Shown: positions 54,435 to 63,835 of the stretch, piece after piece | Layout: every line of letters starts with the position of its first letter | Numbering within the stretch: the first letter of the stretch is position 1 | Source of the DNA: Vibrio ishigakensis | Lineage (GTDB): Bacteria; Pseudomonadota; Gammaproteobacteria; Enterobacterales; Vibrionaceae | Length of the DNA stretch: 64,000 nucleotides | Reading direction: 5' to 3' | Assembly (NCBI RefSeq): GCF_024347675.1 | Contig: NZ_AP024882.1 | Span: 744,001 to 808,000, forward strand | Notes under the pieces: model-generated | What the model was told of the DNA's origin: nothing | Database searches by the model: none | The model's input: only the letters and a program-made list of their open reading frames with translations | Position numbers and translations under genes: made by a program

Positions 54435-57056
54435 TTACTTAATCCTTGGATAATTTCTTATGAAGAAACCCGTAAGAATCAGCATCAGTAGTAGGAAGTC
54501 GAAGCTACCGCCGCTTGAGCTTGAACCTTGCCCATCTTGCGAGTCGTTGCCACCACCATTCTTCTTAAACTGGAACACAACAATTGCAGGGTCATGATCC
54601 GAAGAGCGATACGGGTCGCCATACTTTGGTAGGTCACCACTGTATTGGGTCGAATATTCAAACAACGTCGACTCTACGGCATTGATTGGCCATACCTGAG
54701 CATCTACTACATAACCTTTAAGGTCAGCATCCACCAGTACGTAGTCTAGGGTTCCTACTGTATCGTTATAGGAGTAGCTGTAGGTGTGAGGTTTTAGTTC
54801 TTCGACAATATCGATGTAGCCATATGAGTGCTCGATAAGCGCACCTTGCTCACCGTGCAGTGGAGTACCAGATGTCTCATCACCACCAATATAAGTATCA
54901 CGCGCAGCCCAGGTCTCATAGCTTTCTGGTGCATGCTCACGGTTGGTTAGAATGAGCATAGGGTCTTCTAAGCCATAGCTGTTTAGGTCGCCCATTAGCA
55001 CCTTATAACCGTCGATCTTTTCTAGTTCTTTGGCAAGTTGATAAGCCGCAGAAACACGGAAGTGCTCGCAGCTTCCTTGCAGATTGACGTCGTTCTTCTG
55101 GTCATCAGTTTGCTCGTCTTCCCAACAGGTAGAGCCTTTAGATTTAAAGTGATTGGTAGAGATAACCAAGTCTTCTTTGGCATGGTTTACCTTGAACGAA
55201 GCGGTGAAGGCATCGCGTTGGTAAGCACGCTTGAAGTTTCCATCTCCCAAGTCGACATGTTGCTGTGGCAGTTCTATAACATGCACATCACGCAGCTTGG
55301 CTGCTTTTGAGCGATAGATGATCTTGTTGGTGATCGCATCGGTACCCACGTAGCCTTCGCCTTCAAGTTTGGCTGGCATCGCAATCTCATACTGCTCTTT
55401 TTTGTCCAGTCGGCTGTTAAGCTCTTCAACTAGAGTGTAGATTGCAGATTGCTCATCAAAGCCGTTGTTCTCTATCTCGATGAGACCATAGATATCAGCA
55501 TCAATCGCGATAAGTGCAGAGACGATCTTCTCGAGTTGGATCTCGTACTCTTCAGTACTTTCTGCCCCTCGGTTTTGCTCAAGAGGGTTATCTCGACCAC
55601 CAAATGGAGAGGTAAAGAAGTTCTCTACGTTGAAGCTAGAAACGACCAGTTCACCTTCTTTCAAGATAGCTGTTGTTGGTCTTTCATTGGCAACGAAGGT
55701 TTCGTTATCCGCCTCATTGTTAACATAGAGGCGATACTCTGAATACGAGTAACCCAGCACGCCGGTAAGGCCTTGTTCACCTAGTGTTGCACCGACACGG
55801 ATATAGTCATCTGTGGTTCCTGTGCCATTGTCTTGAGCAAATTCTGGATACCAAGGCACTACACCATCAGCGGCTTTGAATGGTGACTCAACAAATAAGC
55901 GTCGCTCAGCATTACTCTCATCCTGCGCTTTGGCTGCGTCGGTTAAAGGTACGTTGAACTGGTTCGGGTGATAATTTACTGAGTTATGGCTCAGCACCAT
56001 ATTGTTTCGATAAGAGCTGTAATCAAACCCAAATGTACGGGTTACGTGCATATCAGTTTTGTCGTTGACGCGCACTAACATACCTTCGTAGCGCTCTAGG
56101 GTGTGCTCAAAGGTTTCGTCGCTGTCCATCGGCTCGATGGTGGTTGGAGCTATATCTATACCAGTGACACCAGTGCGCTCTATGTTCGTTGAGTTAATCT
56201 GTGTCCAGTAATAGTGTTCTAGAACGGTACCTGTTACGACTACTTCGTCGCCTATAGAAAGGCCTGCAGGGCTTCCTTTAACAAAAATACCATCCGAGGT
56301 TTTTGGGTTGCCATCACCGTGTTGGTCTTGAATGAAGAAGCCCGTGGTGAGGTCGCCGCCTAGGCTAGAGGTTTGAACATGGGTCACTACTCCCGTAACT
56401 TCAAAGACTTCGTCAGATTCAAACTTACCGTTGCGTGGATCTGTATAAGGTGACCACATGCCTTCACCCTGAAGTTGCATTATGGTTGCAGGATCACCTG
56501 GTGGTGGCTCTGGAAGTTCACACACTTCTTCTATGTTACCTAGATCGCTCCAGTCGTCTTTTGGTAGGGTGAACCATTGTGATTCATCCCATGTTGGCGT
56601 TGCTTCGTAAGTGCAACGTACAAAAGTGATATCTTTATTGAAGTCGTGACGGTCGGTGACGTCAGAGTTTGGGCCAAACATATCAATGACTTCACCATTA
56701 AGAAGAAGGCGCAACGGATCATCACCGTTGAAGTTGGTGATGTTGCCATTAAAGTCATCAACTCTTTCCTGTAGATCAGGGTCGACATTAGCGTGGTTAT
56801 GACCAATTACATAAGTAGTCATTGGAGCAAGGGTTATACCATCTAATTCGTAATCACTACTCCATTCTCCACCAAAATTGGTTTCTTTTTGTAGCTTATA
56901 ACCATTAAGTGTGATGGCTTGATTGCCGACATTCGCAATCTCGATTGCTTTATTGTAACTAGACCCTTCTACCACCTCCGAGATAATAATATTTGCACTC
57001 GCATTTCCTGCTAGTAAGAAGCAAGGTAGTGTCCAAGCTATATTGAACTTCTTCAT
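54435..57056 (-). CDS. xds: Extracellular nuclease, ExeM/NucH/Xds type, with GlyGly-CTERM anchor
   Basis: The 873-residue exported enzyme degrades extracellular DNA. In order: signal peptide (about 1-21), lamin-tail-like domain (about 22-165), OB-fold region (about 215-320) and an endonuclease/exonuclease/phosphatase domain (about 470-845). Its motifs are SFNVENFF, GLIEIENNGF, STNHFKSKGS, MGDLNSYG, TLDYVLVD and SSDHDPAIV. The tail is GG, a hydrophobic span (FDFLLLMLILTGFF) and a basic end (RNYPRIK). The closest known relatives are V. cholerae Xds and Shewanella/Aeromonas ExeM. It is divergent from a 5'-nucleotidase gene. Confidence 0.92.
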   Translation of the reverse strand: MKKFNIAWTLPCFLLAGNASANIIISEVVEGSSYNKAIEIANVGNQAITLNGYKLQKETNFGGEWSSDYELDGITLAPMTTYVIGHNHANVDPDLQERVDDFNGNITNFNGDDPLRLLLNGEVIDMFGPNSDVTDRHDFNKDITFVRCTYEATPTWDESQWFTLPKDDWSDLGNIEEVCELPEPPPGDPATIMQLQGEGMWSPYTDPRNGKFESDEVFEVTGVVTHVQTSSLGGDLTTGFFIQDQHGDGNPKTSDGIFVKGSPAGLSIGDEVVVTGTVLEHYYWTQINSTNIERTGVTGIDIAPTTIEPMDSDETFEHTLERYEGMLVRVNDKTDMHVTRTFGFDYSSYRNNMVLSHNSVNYHPNQFNVPLTDAAKAQDESNAERRLFVESPFKAADGVVPWYPEFAQDNGTGTTDDYIRVGATLGEQGLTGVLGYSYSEYRLYVNNEADNETFVANERPTTAILKEGELVVSSFNVENFFTSPFGGRDNPLEQNRGAESTEEYEIQLEKIVSALIAIDADIYGLIEIENNGFDEQSAIYTLVEELNSRLDKKEQYEIAMPAKLEGEGYVGTDAITNKIIYRSKAAKLRDVHVIELPQQHVDLGDGNFKRAYQRDAFTASFKVNHAKEDLVISTNHFKSKGSTCWEDEQTDDQKNDVNLQGSCEHFRVSAAYQLAKELEKIDGYKVLMGDLNSYGLEDPMLILTNREHAPESYETWAARDTYIGGDETSGTPLHGEQGALIEHSYGYIDIVEELKPHTYSYSYNDTVGTLDYVLVDADLKGYVVDAQVWPINAVESTLFEYSTQYSGDLPKYGDPYRSSDHDPAIVVFQFKKNGGGNDSQDGQGSSSSGGSFDFLLLMLILTGFFIRNYPRIK

Positions 57057-57424
57057 GTTGGTCCTTGATAAAGGTTTGTTTTATTTGATAGCAGATTTTA
57101 TAAAATTATTGTTTTAATTAAATGCACAAATAATCAGAGTTACTTATTTTGATATTAATTCTTTAATATATCTGAAACATACTGGCATATTATTTATGAC
57201 TTATTCATTTTGGTGTGATTTTTGTCACGATTCACTTCTTTATGCACCCCTAGTTATAAATAAAAAGTTCACACTATATAAATGTAACAAATTGTATTTA
57301 AGTTTATGATTTTTAATGTATTTTAATTTAAATGAAACTGTAGCATTCCTTTAATTTTTGTTTACTAGCATACTTCTGCGTCTGACTGTCTGTGGTCATA
57401 TTTACAAAGGCATGGAAATATAAA
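57057..57424. other. AT-rich divergent promoter region with a CRP site
   Basis: About 370 bases between the nuclease and nucleotidase starts. It holds the CRP site at 57214-57229 and no gene. I did not find a PhoB box. Confidence 0.6.
57214..57229. promoter_or_regulatory. CRP site between xds and the nucleotidase gene
   Basis: TGTGATTTTTGTCACG matches the CRP consensus (TGTGA, 6 bases, TCACA) with one mismatch. It lies 158 bases from the nuclease start and 196 from the nucleotidase start, so it could serve either or both. Confidence 0.7.
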
Positions 57425-59302
57425 ATGAACAAGAAACTATTAGCAGTTGCTATTGCTGTAGGTCTCGTGGGCTGTAACTCTTCAAGCTCAGATAATGATA
57501 ATCAAGATAGAGAATCATTGAATCTTCGTATCCTTCATATCAACGACCATCATTCTAAATTGGATGCGACAGGCCCTGTTGCTTTGAATCTAGGTGGTGT
57601 AGATACGCAGGTAGAGATTGGTGGTTTCCCGCGCTTGGTTACCAAGTTTAATGAGCTACAAAATAGCAATACATTGCGTCTTCACGCAGGTGATGCGATT
57701 ACAGGTACCATGTATTACAGCTTGTTCCGCGAGGAGTTGCCTGATGCATTGATGATGAACCAAGTGTGCTTTGATGCGTTTGCTCTTGGTAATCACGAAT
57801 TTGATGACGGTAATGAGCAACTTGCTCACTTCATCAATACCCTGAAGAACGGTGAAGATGCATGTGGAACGGAAGTGTTGGCTGCAAACATTGAAGTGCC
57901 GTCTACAAACCCTATTTATGGCATTTATGACCCATACAAGATCTTCGACGTAGCAGGTCAGCAGGTGGGTGTTATTGGTATCGATATCTCTAGTAAGACC
58001 CAAGCTTCTTCATCTCCGTCTCCTGATACAGAATTTTTGGATGAAGTAGAAACCTCACAACGATACATCAATATCCTACAAGAGAAGGGTGTCGATAAGA
58101 TTGTGTTGCTTACTCACTATATGTACAGCAATGATATTGCTATGGCTAAGCAGCTTTCAGGTGTAGATGTAATTGTTGGCGGTGATAGCCACTCACTGCT
58201 TGCTGATAGTGACATGCATAGAGAAATTGGTTTTGGTACTCCGGAAGGGGAATACCCAACAGTCGTTCAAAATGCAGATGGTAACGATGTTTGTGTTGTT
58301 CAAGCTTGGGAAAATGCGCTGCTATTGGGCGAGCTGAATGTAAGCTTCGATTCTCAAGGTAACGTGACCCAGTGCGCAGGTACTCCACACGTACTGCTAG
58401 GTGATGACTTTATTCATCCGGACTTTGATGCTGAGGATAACCCAAGTGCAGTTCACACACCTGAAGAGCTTGAAACCATCAAGCAATACATTGCCCAAGA
58501 AAAGGCTCTAAGCTCTGTTGCTGAAGACGAGACTACAGCTGACAAACTGGCTTACTACGCAGAGTTGGTAGATGAGAAAATGGAACAAGTCATCGGCTTC
58601 AGTGATGGTCTGCTTTGTAACGAGCGCACCCCTGGTTCAGGCCACTCTTCTGGTGCACTTTGTGCTGAGGGTAGTCCTGAGCGTGAGTTCATGAACAAAC
58701 ACGGCAGTATCATGGGCAATGTGGTTTCTGAAGCTTTCGTGGAACTGTCTATTCGTGCTGATATCGCGATTCAGAACAGCGGTGGGGTTCGTACCTCTAT
58801 TCCTGAGGGTGACGTTTCTGTAGGTCATGCATTTAATGTGCTTCCATTCACCAACTTGCTGGTAAACCTTGATATGACTGGGCAAGAGATTATCAACACC
58901 ATTGAAGATGCGATCGACAACGTGGTTGAGAATGATTCTAGCGGTGCATTCCCTGTTGCAGCTAACCTTAGTTTTGATGTGGATATGAACGCTGCCAAGG
59001 GTCAGCGTATTACTAATGTCGAAGCGCGTCGTAAGGACAAAGATGGCTCGTTTGGAGAGTGGCATGACATTGAGCTTAACGAGATCTATGTAGTCGTGAC
59101 CAACGATTTCATCGCTCAAGGTGGTGACCGTTATGACTCATTCGTCCCAGTTTATGAAGATGAATCACGTCGTGAAGATACCGGCCTTCTTTATACTGAT
59201 TCTCTGATTAAGTATATCGAGATGCTACATGAACGTGGCGAGAACCTAGATATTCCAGATGCATCTGAGATGGCAGTCCAGAACTTTATCCCAAAGAACT
59301 AG
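57425..59302 (+). CDS. Lipoprotein 5'-nucleotidase, UshA/NutA family
   Basis: The 625-residue predicted lipoprotein (GLVGC, Cys17) dephosphorylates nucleotides to nucleosides, probably at the cell surface or in the periplasm. The N-terminal metallophosphatase domain (about 33-350) has HINDHH (Asp41, His43), GDAITGT and GNHEFDDG. The C-terminal 5'-nucleotidase domain (about 410-600) has NSGGVRTSIPEGDVSVG and TNDFIAQGGD. ATG 57425 gives a proper lipoprotein signal. Divergent from the extracellular nuclease, it would complete use of external DNA. Confidence 0.92.
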   Translation: MNKKLLAVAIAVGLVGCNSSSSDNDNQDRESLNLRILHINDHHSKLDATGPVALNLGGVDTQVEIGGFPRLVTKFNELQNSNTLRLHAGDAITGTMYYSLFREELPDALMMNQVCFDAFALGNHEFDDGNEQLAHFINTLKNGEDACGTEVLAANIEVPSTNPIYGIYDPYKIFDVAGQQVGVIGIDISSKTQASSSPSPDTEFLDEVETSQRYINILQEKGVDKIVLLTHYMYSNDIAMAKQLSGVDVIVGGDSHSLLADSDMHREIGFGTPEGEYPTVVQNADGNDVCVVQAWENALLLGELNVSFDSQGNVTQCAGTPHVLLGDDFIHPDFDAEDNPSAVHTPEELETIKQYIAQEKALSSVAEDETTADKLAYYAELVDEKMEQVIGFSDGLLCNERTPGSGHSSGALCAEGSPEREFMNKHGSIMGNVVSEAFVELSIRADIAIQNSGGVRTSIPEGDVSVGHAFNVLPFTNLLVNLDMTGQEIINTIEDAIDNVVENDSSGAFPVAANLSFDVDMNAAKGQRITNVEARRKDKDGSFGEWHDIELNEIYVVVTNDFIAQGGDRYDSFVPVYEDESRREDTGLLYTDSLIKYIEMLHERGENLDIPDASEMAVQNFIPKN

Positions 59303-59319
59303 TTCTATTGCCTGACATG

Positions 59320-59345
59320 AAGCCGGCTCAAGTAGCCGGCTTTTT
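59320..59345 (+). terminator. Terminator after the nucleotidase gene
   Basis: AAGCCGGCT and AGCCGGCTT form a 9-bp stem with a 5-base loop and five T. It resembles the terminator on the other side of the nuclease gene. Confidence 0.88.
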
Positions 59346-59576
59346 GCCCCTAATCTAAGGTTACATATTTGCTAGCCTTACACCTAGGTGTGGCTTATAG
59401 GTGTGGCTCCCATTTAAAAACAATTAGTTAGCGAATATCTTCGCTTTGCCTCTGGGCAAAAAGCCATACTTTATAAACGATTGGTATGACTTATAAGTGT
59501 TTGGATTATTGCTCTTCGAAATTGCGCATTACTATCTTTCTCCCAATTAAAAAAACAGTGGTATAGAGGAATAGTT

Positions 59577-60833
59577 GTGCAAGGAGAAACACAGACACGT
59601 GTCGGCATCGCCCTAGGTTTAGGCATTGTTATCATCGGAGCGCTCGCTCTGCAGCAAGATATCTTTTTAAGGCTTTTACTTGGATTAGGTTTAGGTGTTG
59701 CGCTAACCAAAGGCTCTATCGGTTTTGCAGGTAGCGTGAACCGTGCTTATCGCCGTGGCTCGACTCAGCTTATTCAAACCTTGATGCTGATGTTTGTCGT
59801 CACTGCCGTTATCAACGCTGGCCTGCTTTTAGGCGGTGGTATCGAGCAATACTCGCTTTGGATTAATCCTATCAACCTTGGTTTGATCGTGGGCGGTTTG
59901 ATGTTTGGCTTTGGTATGAGTCTATCTAGCTGCTGTGCATCAGGCGTAATGGTTGAGATGGTGAGTGATGTACCACGCGCATTGGTAACTCTATTGATGT
60001 TCGGTATCGGCGTGTTTATCGGTTTCCCAATTCAAGCCTCATCTCCTCTAGTAACCGAGACGCTAGTGTCTACTTCTTCATTTGAAGGCAAGGGGGTCTT
60101 CCTTCCTGATTTGTTCGCATGGGGACCACTGAATGGTTATTTGATGTCTGTGTTGGTGACTATCGCCTTTGCCACTCTAACTATCTATATTGCCCGTCGC
60201 TATGAAGTCCGTCGCAAGCAAGATGGTACGTACCTTGGTGTCGATGGCGAGAAAGCCCGTGAACAACTAGAGAAATCGGATTCACCACTAGCTATGTTTA
60301 GCGGTTTGTGGAGCATGAGCTTTGCCGCGATTGTTATTGCGGTGATCTTTGGCATCATGATGGCCACTACATCAGCAGGCTGGGGCGCTTCTACACCGTT
60401 TGGTCTTTGGTTTGGTAAGTTATTGATTGCTCTGGGTATTGATTCGGGTGCAGTAGCATCATTCACTCATCGTCCAGAGAAGCTATTCACATTGCCTTTC
60501 TTTGAGCACGGGGTATCGGTACAGAACCTAGGCATCTTGCTGGGGACCTTAGTTGCTGTGCTTTGGCTTGGGAAATGGGCGTCACCGTTTCAGGCTCAAT
60601 ACTCAGCCAAGCAGTATGCACTCTTCTCTCTTGGTGGCCTTCTAATGGGTGTGGGTACGCGCTTTGCTAATGGCTGTAACGTAGGTGCGCTTTATACACC
60701 GATTGCTAACTTCTCTCTGTCTGGCTGGGTGTTCTTTGGAGCCTTAGTTGTAGGGGGCATTTTGGGTAATCAGTTCGCTCGTAAGGTTAAGCTGATTGCA
60801 GCTGCACCAACACCTCAGCCAGTTACCCAATAG
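59577..60833 (+). CDS. YeeE/YedE-family sulfur-compound transporter
   Basis: The 418-residue protein has about ten membrane spans and two YeeE/YedE (DUF395-type) modules. Conserved Cys lie in GMSLSSCCASGV and TRFANGCNVGALYT, the latter the hallmark of the family. The characterised member TsuA imports thiosulfate, so a thiosulfate or related sulfur species is likely. It starts at GTG 59577 with GAGGAA upstream, and no ATG fits. No partner TsuB/TusA gene is adjacent. It ends in a strong terminator. Confidence 0.86.
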   Translation: MQGETQTRVGIALGLGIVIIGALALQQDIFLRLLLGLGLGVALTKGSIGFAGSVNRAYRRGSTQLIQTLMLMFVVTAVINAGLLLGGGIEQYSLWINPINLGLIVGGLMFGFGMSLSSCCASGVMVEMVSDVPRALVTLLMFGIGVFIGFPIQASSPLVTETLVSTSSFEGKGVFLPDLFAWGPLNGYLMSVLVTIAFATLTIYIARRYEVRRKQDGTYLGVDGEKAREQLEKSDSPLAMFSGLWSMSFAAIVIAVIFGIMMATTSAGWGASTPFGLWFGKLLIALGIDSGAVASFTHRPEKLFTLPFFEHGVSVQNLGILLGTLVAVLWLGKWASPFQAQYSAKQYALFSLGGLLMGVGTRFANGCNVGALYTPIANFSLSGWVFFGALVVGGILGNQFARKVKLIAAAPTPQPVTQ

Positions 60834-60854
60834 ATTAATTTCACGTATATCATT

Positions 60855-60877
60855 AGGGAGCCAATCGGCTCCCTTTT
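60855..60877 (+). terminator. Terminator after the YeeE/YedE gene
   Basis: AGGGAGCC and GGCTCCCT form an 8-bp stem with a 4-base loop and TTT after it. Confidence 0.82.
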
Positions 60878-60915
60878 CCTTTCAAAAATGAAACCTTGGA
60901 TCTGGCTTATTGTGC

Positions 60916-60931
60916 ACGCAAACGTTTTCCT
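60916..60931. promoter_or_regulatory. PurR operator upstream of the NCS2 permease
   Basis: ACGCAAACGTTTTCCT matches every fixed position of the PurR consensus AnGCAAnCGnTTnCnT. It is 153 bases before the permease start. PurR control of a purine importer is expected from family knowledge. Confidence 0.78.
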
Positions 60932-61083
60932 GTATTTTCTCGCCCCTGAAATTTTGACCTAGATTGAAGCGATCTCGCTCTAATAAAGACAACTGAGTAC
61001 GACCTTTCTCCGCCTCTTCAACTAGGCTTGAGGCGCAATGAATTTTAATCCAGTGGTCTTTCTAAATTAACGAAGGAAAAAAC

Positions 61084-62448
61084 ATGTCCGATAACACATC
61101 AACTCAGGACAACAACACTCCAACCAGTGGTGGTTGGCTAGATAAGCGTTTTCTTATTTCACAGCGTGGCAGTAACGTTCGTCGCGAATTGGTAGCCGGT
61201 CTAACAACCTTCCTAGCCATGGTTTATTCGGTGATCGTAGTACCGAGTATGCTTGGTGCTGCAGGCTTTGATCAGGGCTCAGTATTTATCGCAACCTGTT
61301 TGGTAGCGGCCTTTGGTTCTCTTCTGATGGGCTTTTGGGCAAACCTTCCAATGGCAATTGGTTGTGCTATCTCGCTTACTGCCTTTACCGCATTTAGCCT
61401 AGTGTTGGGGCAGGGTGTATCGATTCCTGTTGCTCTTGGCGCCGTATTCTTGATGGGTGTAGTGTTTACCGCAATTACTGTAACCGGTGTGCGTCAGTGG
61501 ATTCTGACTAACCTGCCATACGGCATCGCTCATGGTACAGGTATTGGTATCGGTCTGTTCCTTCTTCTTATTGCAGCGAGCGGTGTAGGTCTGGTGATCA
61601 AGAACCCAGTTGCTGGCCTTCCTGTAACCCTTGGTGAGTTCACGTCTTTCCCTGTATTGATGTCTGTTCTTGGTCTGGCAGCTATCTTTGGCCTGGAAAA
61701 GCGTGGCGTACCTGGCGGTATCCTTCTGGTTATCATTGCTATTTCAGTATTCGGTCTTATCTTCGATCCAAACGTTACCTATCAAGGCTTCTTTGCTCTG
61801 CCTTCGTTCGGTGGTGAAAACTCACTGATTGGTTCAATGGACATCATGGGTGCGCTAAGCCCACTGGTTCTGCCAAGTGTTCTTGCGCTTGTAATGACGG
61901 CTATCTTTGATGCAACCGGCACGATCCGCGCAGTTGCAGGCCAAGCTAACCTTCTGGACAAGAAAGGTAACATCATCGATGGTGGTAAGGCGCTTACCTC
62001 TGACTCAGTATCAAGCATCGTTTCTGGTGCTGTAGGTGGCGCTCCAGCGGCGGTATATATCGAGTCTGCTGCAGGTACGGCTGCTGGTGGTAAAACTGGT
62101 CTTACAGCAGTTGTAGTTGGTGTTCTGTTCCTACTACTCCTGTTCGTAGCACCAATCAGCTATCTAGTTCCTGCTTATGCGACAGCCCCTGCACTCATGT
62201 ATGTTGGCTTGCTAATGCTAGGCAATGTTCGCAAGCTAGATTTTGACGATTCAGTAGACGCCCTTTCTGGCCTTGTGTGTGCGGTATTCATCGTACTAAC
62301 CGGTAACATCGTAACCGGCATTATGCTTGGCTTCCTATGTTTGCTAGTAGGTCGTCTAGTATCAGGTGAGTGGAAGAAGCTAAACCTTGGTGTGGTGCTT
62401 ATCACTATCGTGCTAGTAGTCTTCTACGCTGGTGGTTGGGCTATTTAA
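61084..62448 (+). CDS. NCS2-family purine permease, AzgA type
   Basis: The 454-residue protein has about twelve spans and the AzgA-group motifs: an N-terminal [36 protein letters not shown], and [25 protein letters not shown], in pieces. E. coli relatives are the adenine (PurP/YicO) and guanine/hypoxanthine (YgfQ/YjcD) permeases; the exact purine cannot be told. AAGGA lies 7 bases before the ATG. A consensus PurR box precedes it and a strong terminator follows. Confidence 0.93.
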   Translation: MSDNTSTQDNNTPTSGGWLDKRFLISQRGSNVRRELVAGLTTFLAMVYSVIVVPSMLGAAGFDQGSVFIATCLVAAFGSLLMGFWANLPMAIGCAISLTAFTAFSLVLGQGVSIPVALGAVFLMGVVFTAITVTGVRQWILTNLPYGIAHGTGIGIGLFLLLIAASGVGLVIKNPVAGLPVTLGEFTSFPVLMSVLGLAAIFGLEKRGVPGGILLVIIAISVFGLIFDPNVTYQGFFALPSFGGENSLIGSMDIMGALSPLVLPSVLALVMTAIFDATGTIRAVAGQANLLDKKGNIIDGGKALTSDSVSSIVSGAVGGAPAAVYIESAAGTAAGGKTGLTAVVVGVLFLLLLFVAPISYLVPAYATAPALMYVGLLMLGNVRKLDFDDSVDALSGLVCAVFIVLTGNIVTGIMLGFLCLLVGRLVSGEWKKLNLGVVLITIVLVVFYAGGWAI

Positions 62449-62476
62449 GATTTTTCAAACAAACTAATTTATCGAG

Positions 62477-62505
62477 ATACCCAGCCATTGGCTGGGTATT
62501 TTTTT
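62477..62505 (+). terminator. Terminator after the NCS2 permease
   Basis: ATACCCAGCC and GGCTGGGTAT form a 10-bp stem with a 3-base loop and six further T. Confidence 0.9.
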
Positions 62506-62578
62506 GCTTAGAGTTTGAAAGATTCCCAAGGCTAGTCATTTCTTTATCTACAAGGTCTAAGAAATTGAGGGATTTGGG

Positions 62579-63034
62579 ATGATCATCAGATGGTTGGCTA
62601 GGGCAAGCGCGATTTTCTTTGTCTCTGTTTTTATTTCAATGCCGGCACTGGCACTAGAGCCTGTCTACAGTGATTTCTTTGGTAAAGCGATTCAAGGCTA
62701 TGACCCAGTGGCTTATTTTACTGAGAGCAAACCAGTAGAGGGCAGTAAGAAGCACAAGTATGAATGGAATGATGCGACTTGGTATTTCGCCTCCGAGAAA
62801 AACCGAAATGCCTTTAAGGCCGACCCTGAAAAGTTTGCCCCTCAATACGGAGGCTATTGTGCTTGGGCGGTGAGTCAGGGCTATACCGCTAAGATTGACC
62901 CAAATGCTTGGCATATCCATGACGGTAAGCTTTACCTGAATTACAACAAATCCATTCAAGCCAAGTGGCAAAGAGATATACCCGGCAATATTGCCAAGGG
63001 TGATAGAAATTGGCCTCAGCTTCTTACCCAATAA
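62579..63034 (+). CDS. Exported YHS-domain protein
   Basis: The 151-residue protein has a signal peptide (about 1-25) and a YHS domain (about 35-120): YDPVAYFTE, WYFASEKNRNAFKADPEKFAPQYGGYCAWAVSQGY. The single Cys in GGYCAW is the usual metal-linked position of the family. Exported YHS proteins are common in marine bacteria but of unknown function. It is convergent with the cytochrome b561 gene, sharing a terminator. Confidence 0.88.
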   Translation: MIIRWLARASAIFFVSVFISMPALALEPVYSDFFGKAIQGYDPVAYFTESKPVEGSKKHKYEWNDATWYFASEKNRNAFKADPEKFAPQYGGYCAWAVSQGYTAKIDPNAWHIHDGKLYLNYNKSIQAKWQRDIPGNIAKGDRNWPQLLTQ

Positions 63035-63040
63035 AGAGAA

Positions 63041-63066
63041 AACCCAGAACCAAGTTCTGGGTTTTT
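63041..63066. terminator. Bidirectional terminator
   Basis: AACCCAGAAC and GTTCTGGGTT form a 10-bp stem with a 3-base loop and T-tails on both strands; it serves the YHS and b561 genes. Confidence 0.88.
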
Positions 63067-63072
63067 ATTGTT

Positions 63073-63639
63073 TTAGCCTTTGCCTAACATGCGTTTTAGA
63101 GTGGCATCTTTATCGATAAAGTGATGCTTGATTGCCGCTGCGAGATGTAGCACCAAAATGGCATAGATAAGATAGGGTGCATTGACGTGGAAAGTATGAG
63201 CGATGCTTTGCAGACTCTCATTCTTATCACCAGCCGCAATAAGTTCTAGTCCAAAGAAGTCCAAGCTCCGGCCGCCCGCAACACTCATTATTGCACCAGA
63301 TAGAGGCATAGCGATTGTTGCCAATAGCAATAAACCGTGCACAGCGTCCGCCGCTTTTTGTTTCACTGCATCAAGCTTTGCTACAGACTTTATTTTCCCT
63401 TCTTTAAAGCGCCAAGCTACTCGTATCGAGGCAAGAGCAAGAACAAGCACACCCAATGATTTGTGCAGACCAATCATTTCTCCTTTTTCTGGTCCTCTTG
63501 GCATATCGACCATATATACGCCAATACAAATAACGACCAAGAATGAGATAGCGACAGCCCAGTGTAGTGCGATAGTGGGTTTGGATAAGCCTGAACTAGA
63601 CTTTGGGCTAGCTTGGCTTGAAGTAATATCTAGCGACAT
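63073..63639 (-). CDS. Cytochrome b561-type membrane protein
   Basis: The 188-residue protein has four membrane spans with the heme-binding His pattern of bacterial cytochrome b561 (ALHWAVAISFL, GLHKSLGVLVLAL, AVHGLLLLATIAMP, LHLAAAIKHH). Such proteins oxidise quinol, often passing electrons to a periplasmic partner or superoxide. AGAGG lies near the start. It is divergent from the siderophore-interacting gene and convergent with the YHS gene. Confidence 0.9.
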   Translation of the reverse strand: MSLDITSSQASPKSSSGLSKPTIALHWAVAISFLVVICIGVYMVDMPRGPEKGEMIGLHKSLGVLVLALASIRVAWRFKEGKIKSVAKLDAVKQKAADAVHGLLLLATIAMPLSGAIMSVAGGRSLDFFGLELIAAGDKNESLQSIAHTFHVNAPYLIYAILVLHLAAAIKHHFIDKDATLKRMLGKG

Positions 63640-63756
63640 AGTTACCTCTGCAAGTTATGTATCTCCAGATATATTCTCATAGTAGTGTTACAAGTGTACG
63701 GTAAAGAGTGTAAAGATAGGTAAAGACCTAAAATCGTTATGGTTTTTATCGCATTA

Positions 63757-63775
63757 TTGGATTTCAGATATCCAA
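63757..63775. promoter_or_regulatory. Inverted repeat upstream of the siderophore-interacting gene
   Basis: TTGGAT (63757-63762) and ATCCAA (63770-63775) are inverted with a 7-base centre, about 60-80 bases before the gene. It is not a Fur consensus. It could be an operator for either divergent gene. Confidence 0.3.
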
Positions 63776-63835
63776 ATACACTTGCCTAGCCTCTGCTAAT
63801 CTAATTAAAGAATAGAGAGGAAACCGAGATAAAAA

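Noticed and set aside
57057..57424. PhoB box in the nuclease/nucleotidase promoter region
   Set aside because: TTTGTCACGATTCACTTC only loosely resembles CTGTCAT repeats, whereas the same bases form a far better CRP site.
60834..61083. Possible purine riboswitch before the NCS2 permease
   Set aside because: No conserved purine-aptamer loops (the paired kissing-loop sequences) were found; a PurR operator explains regulation.
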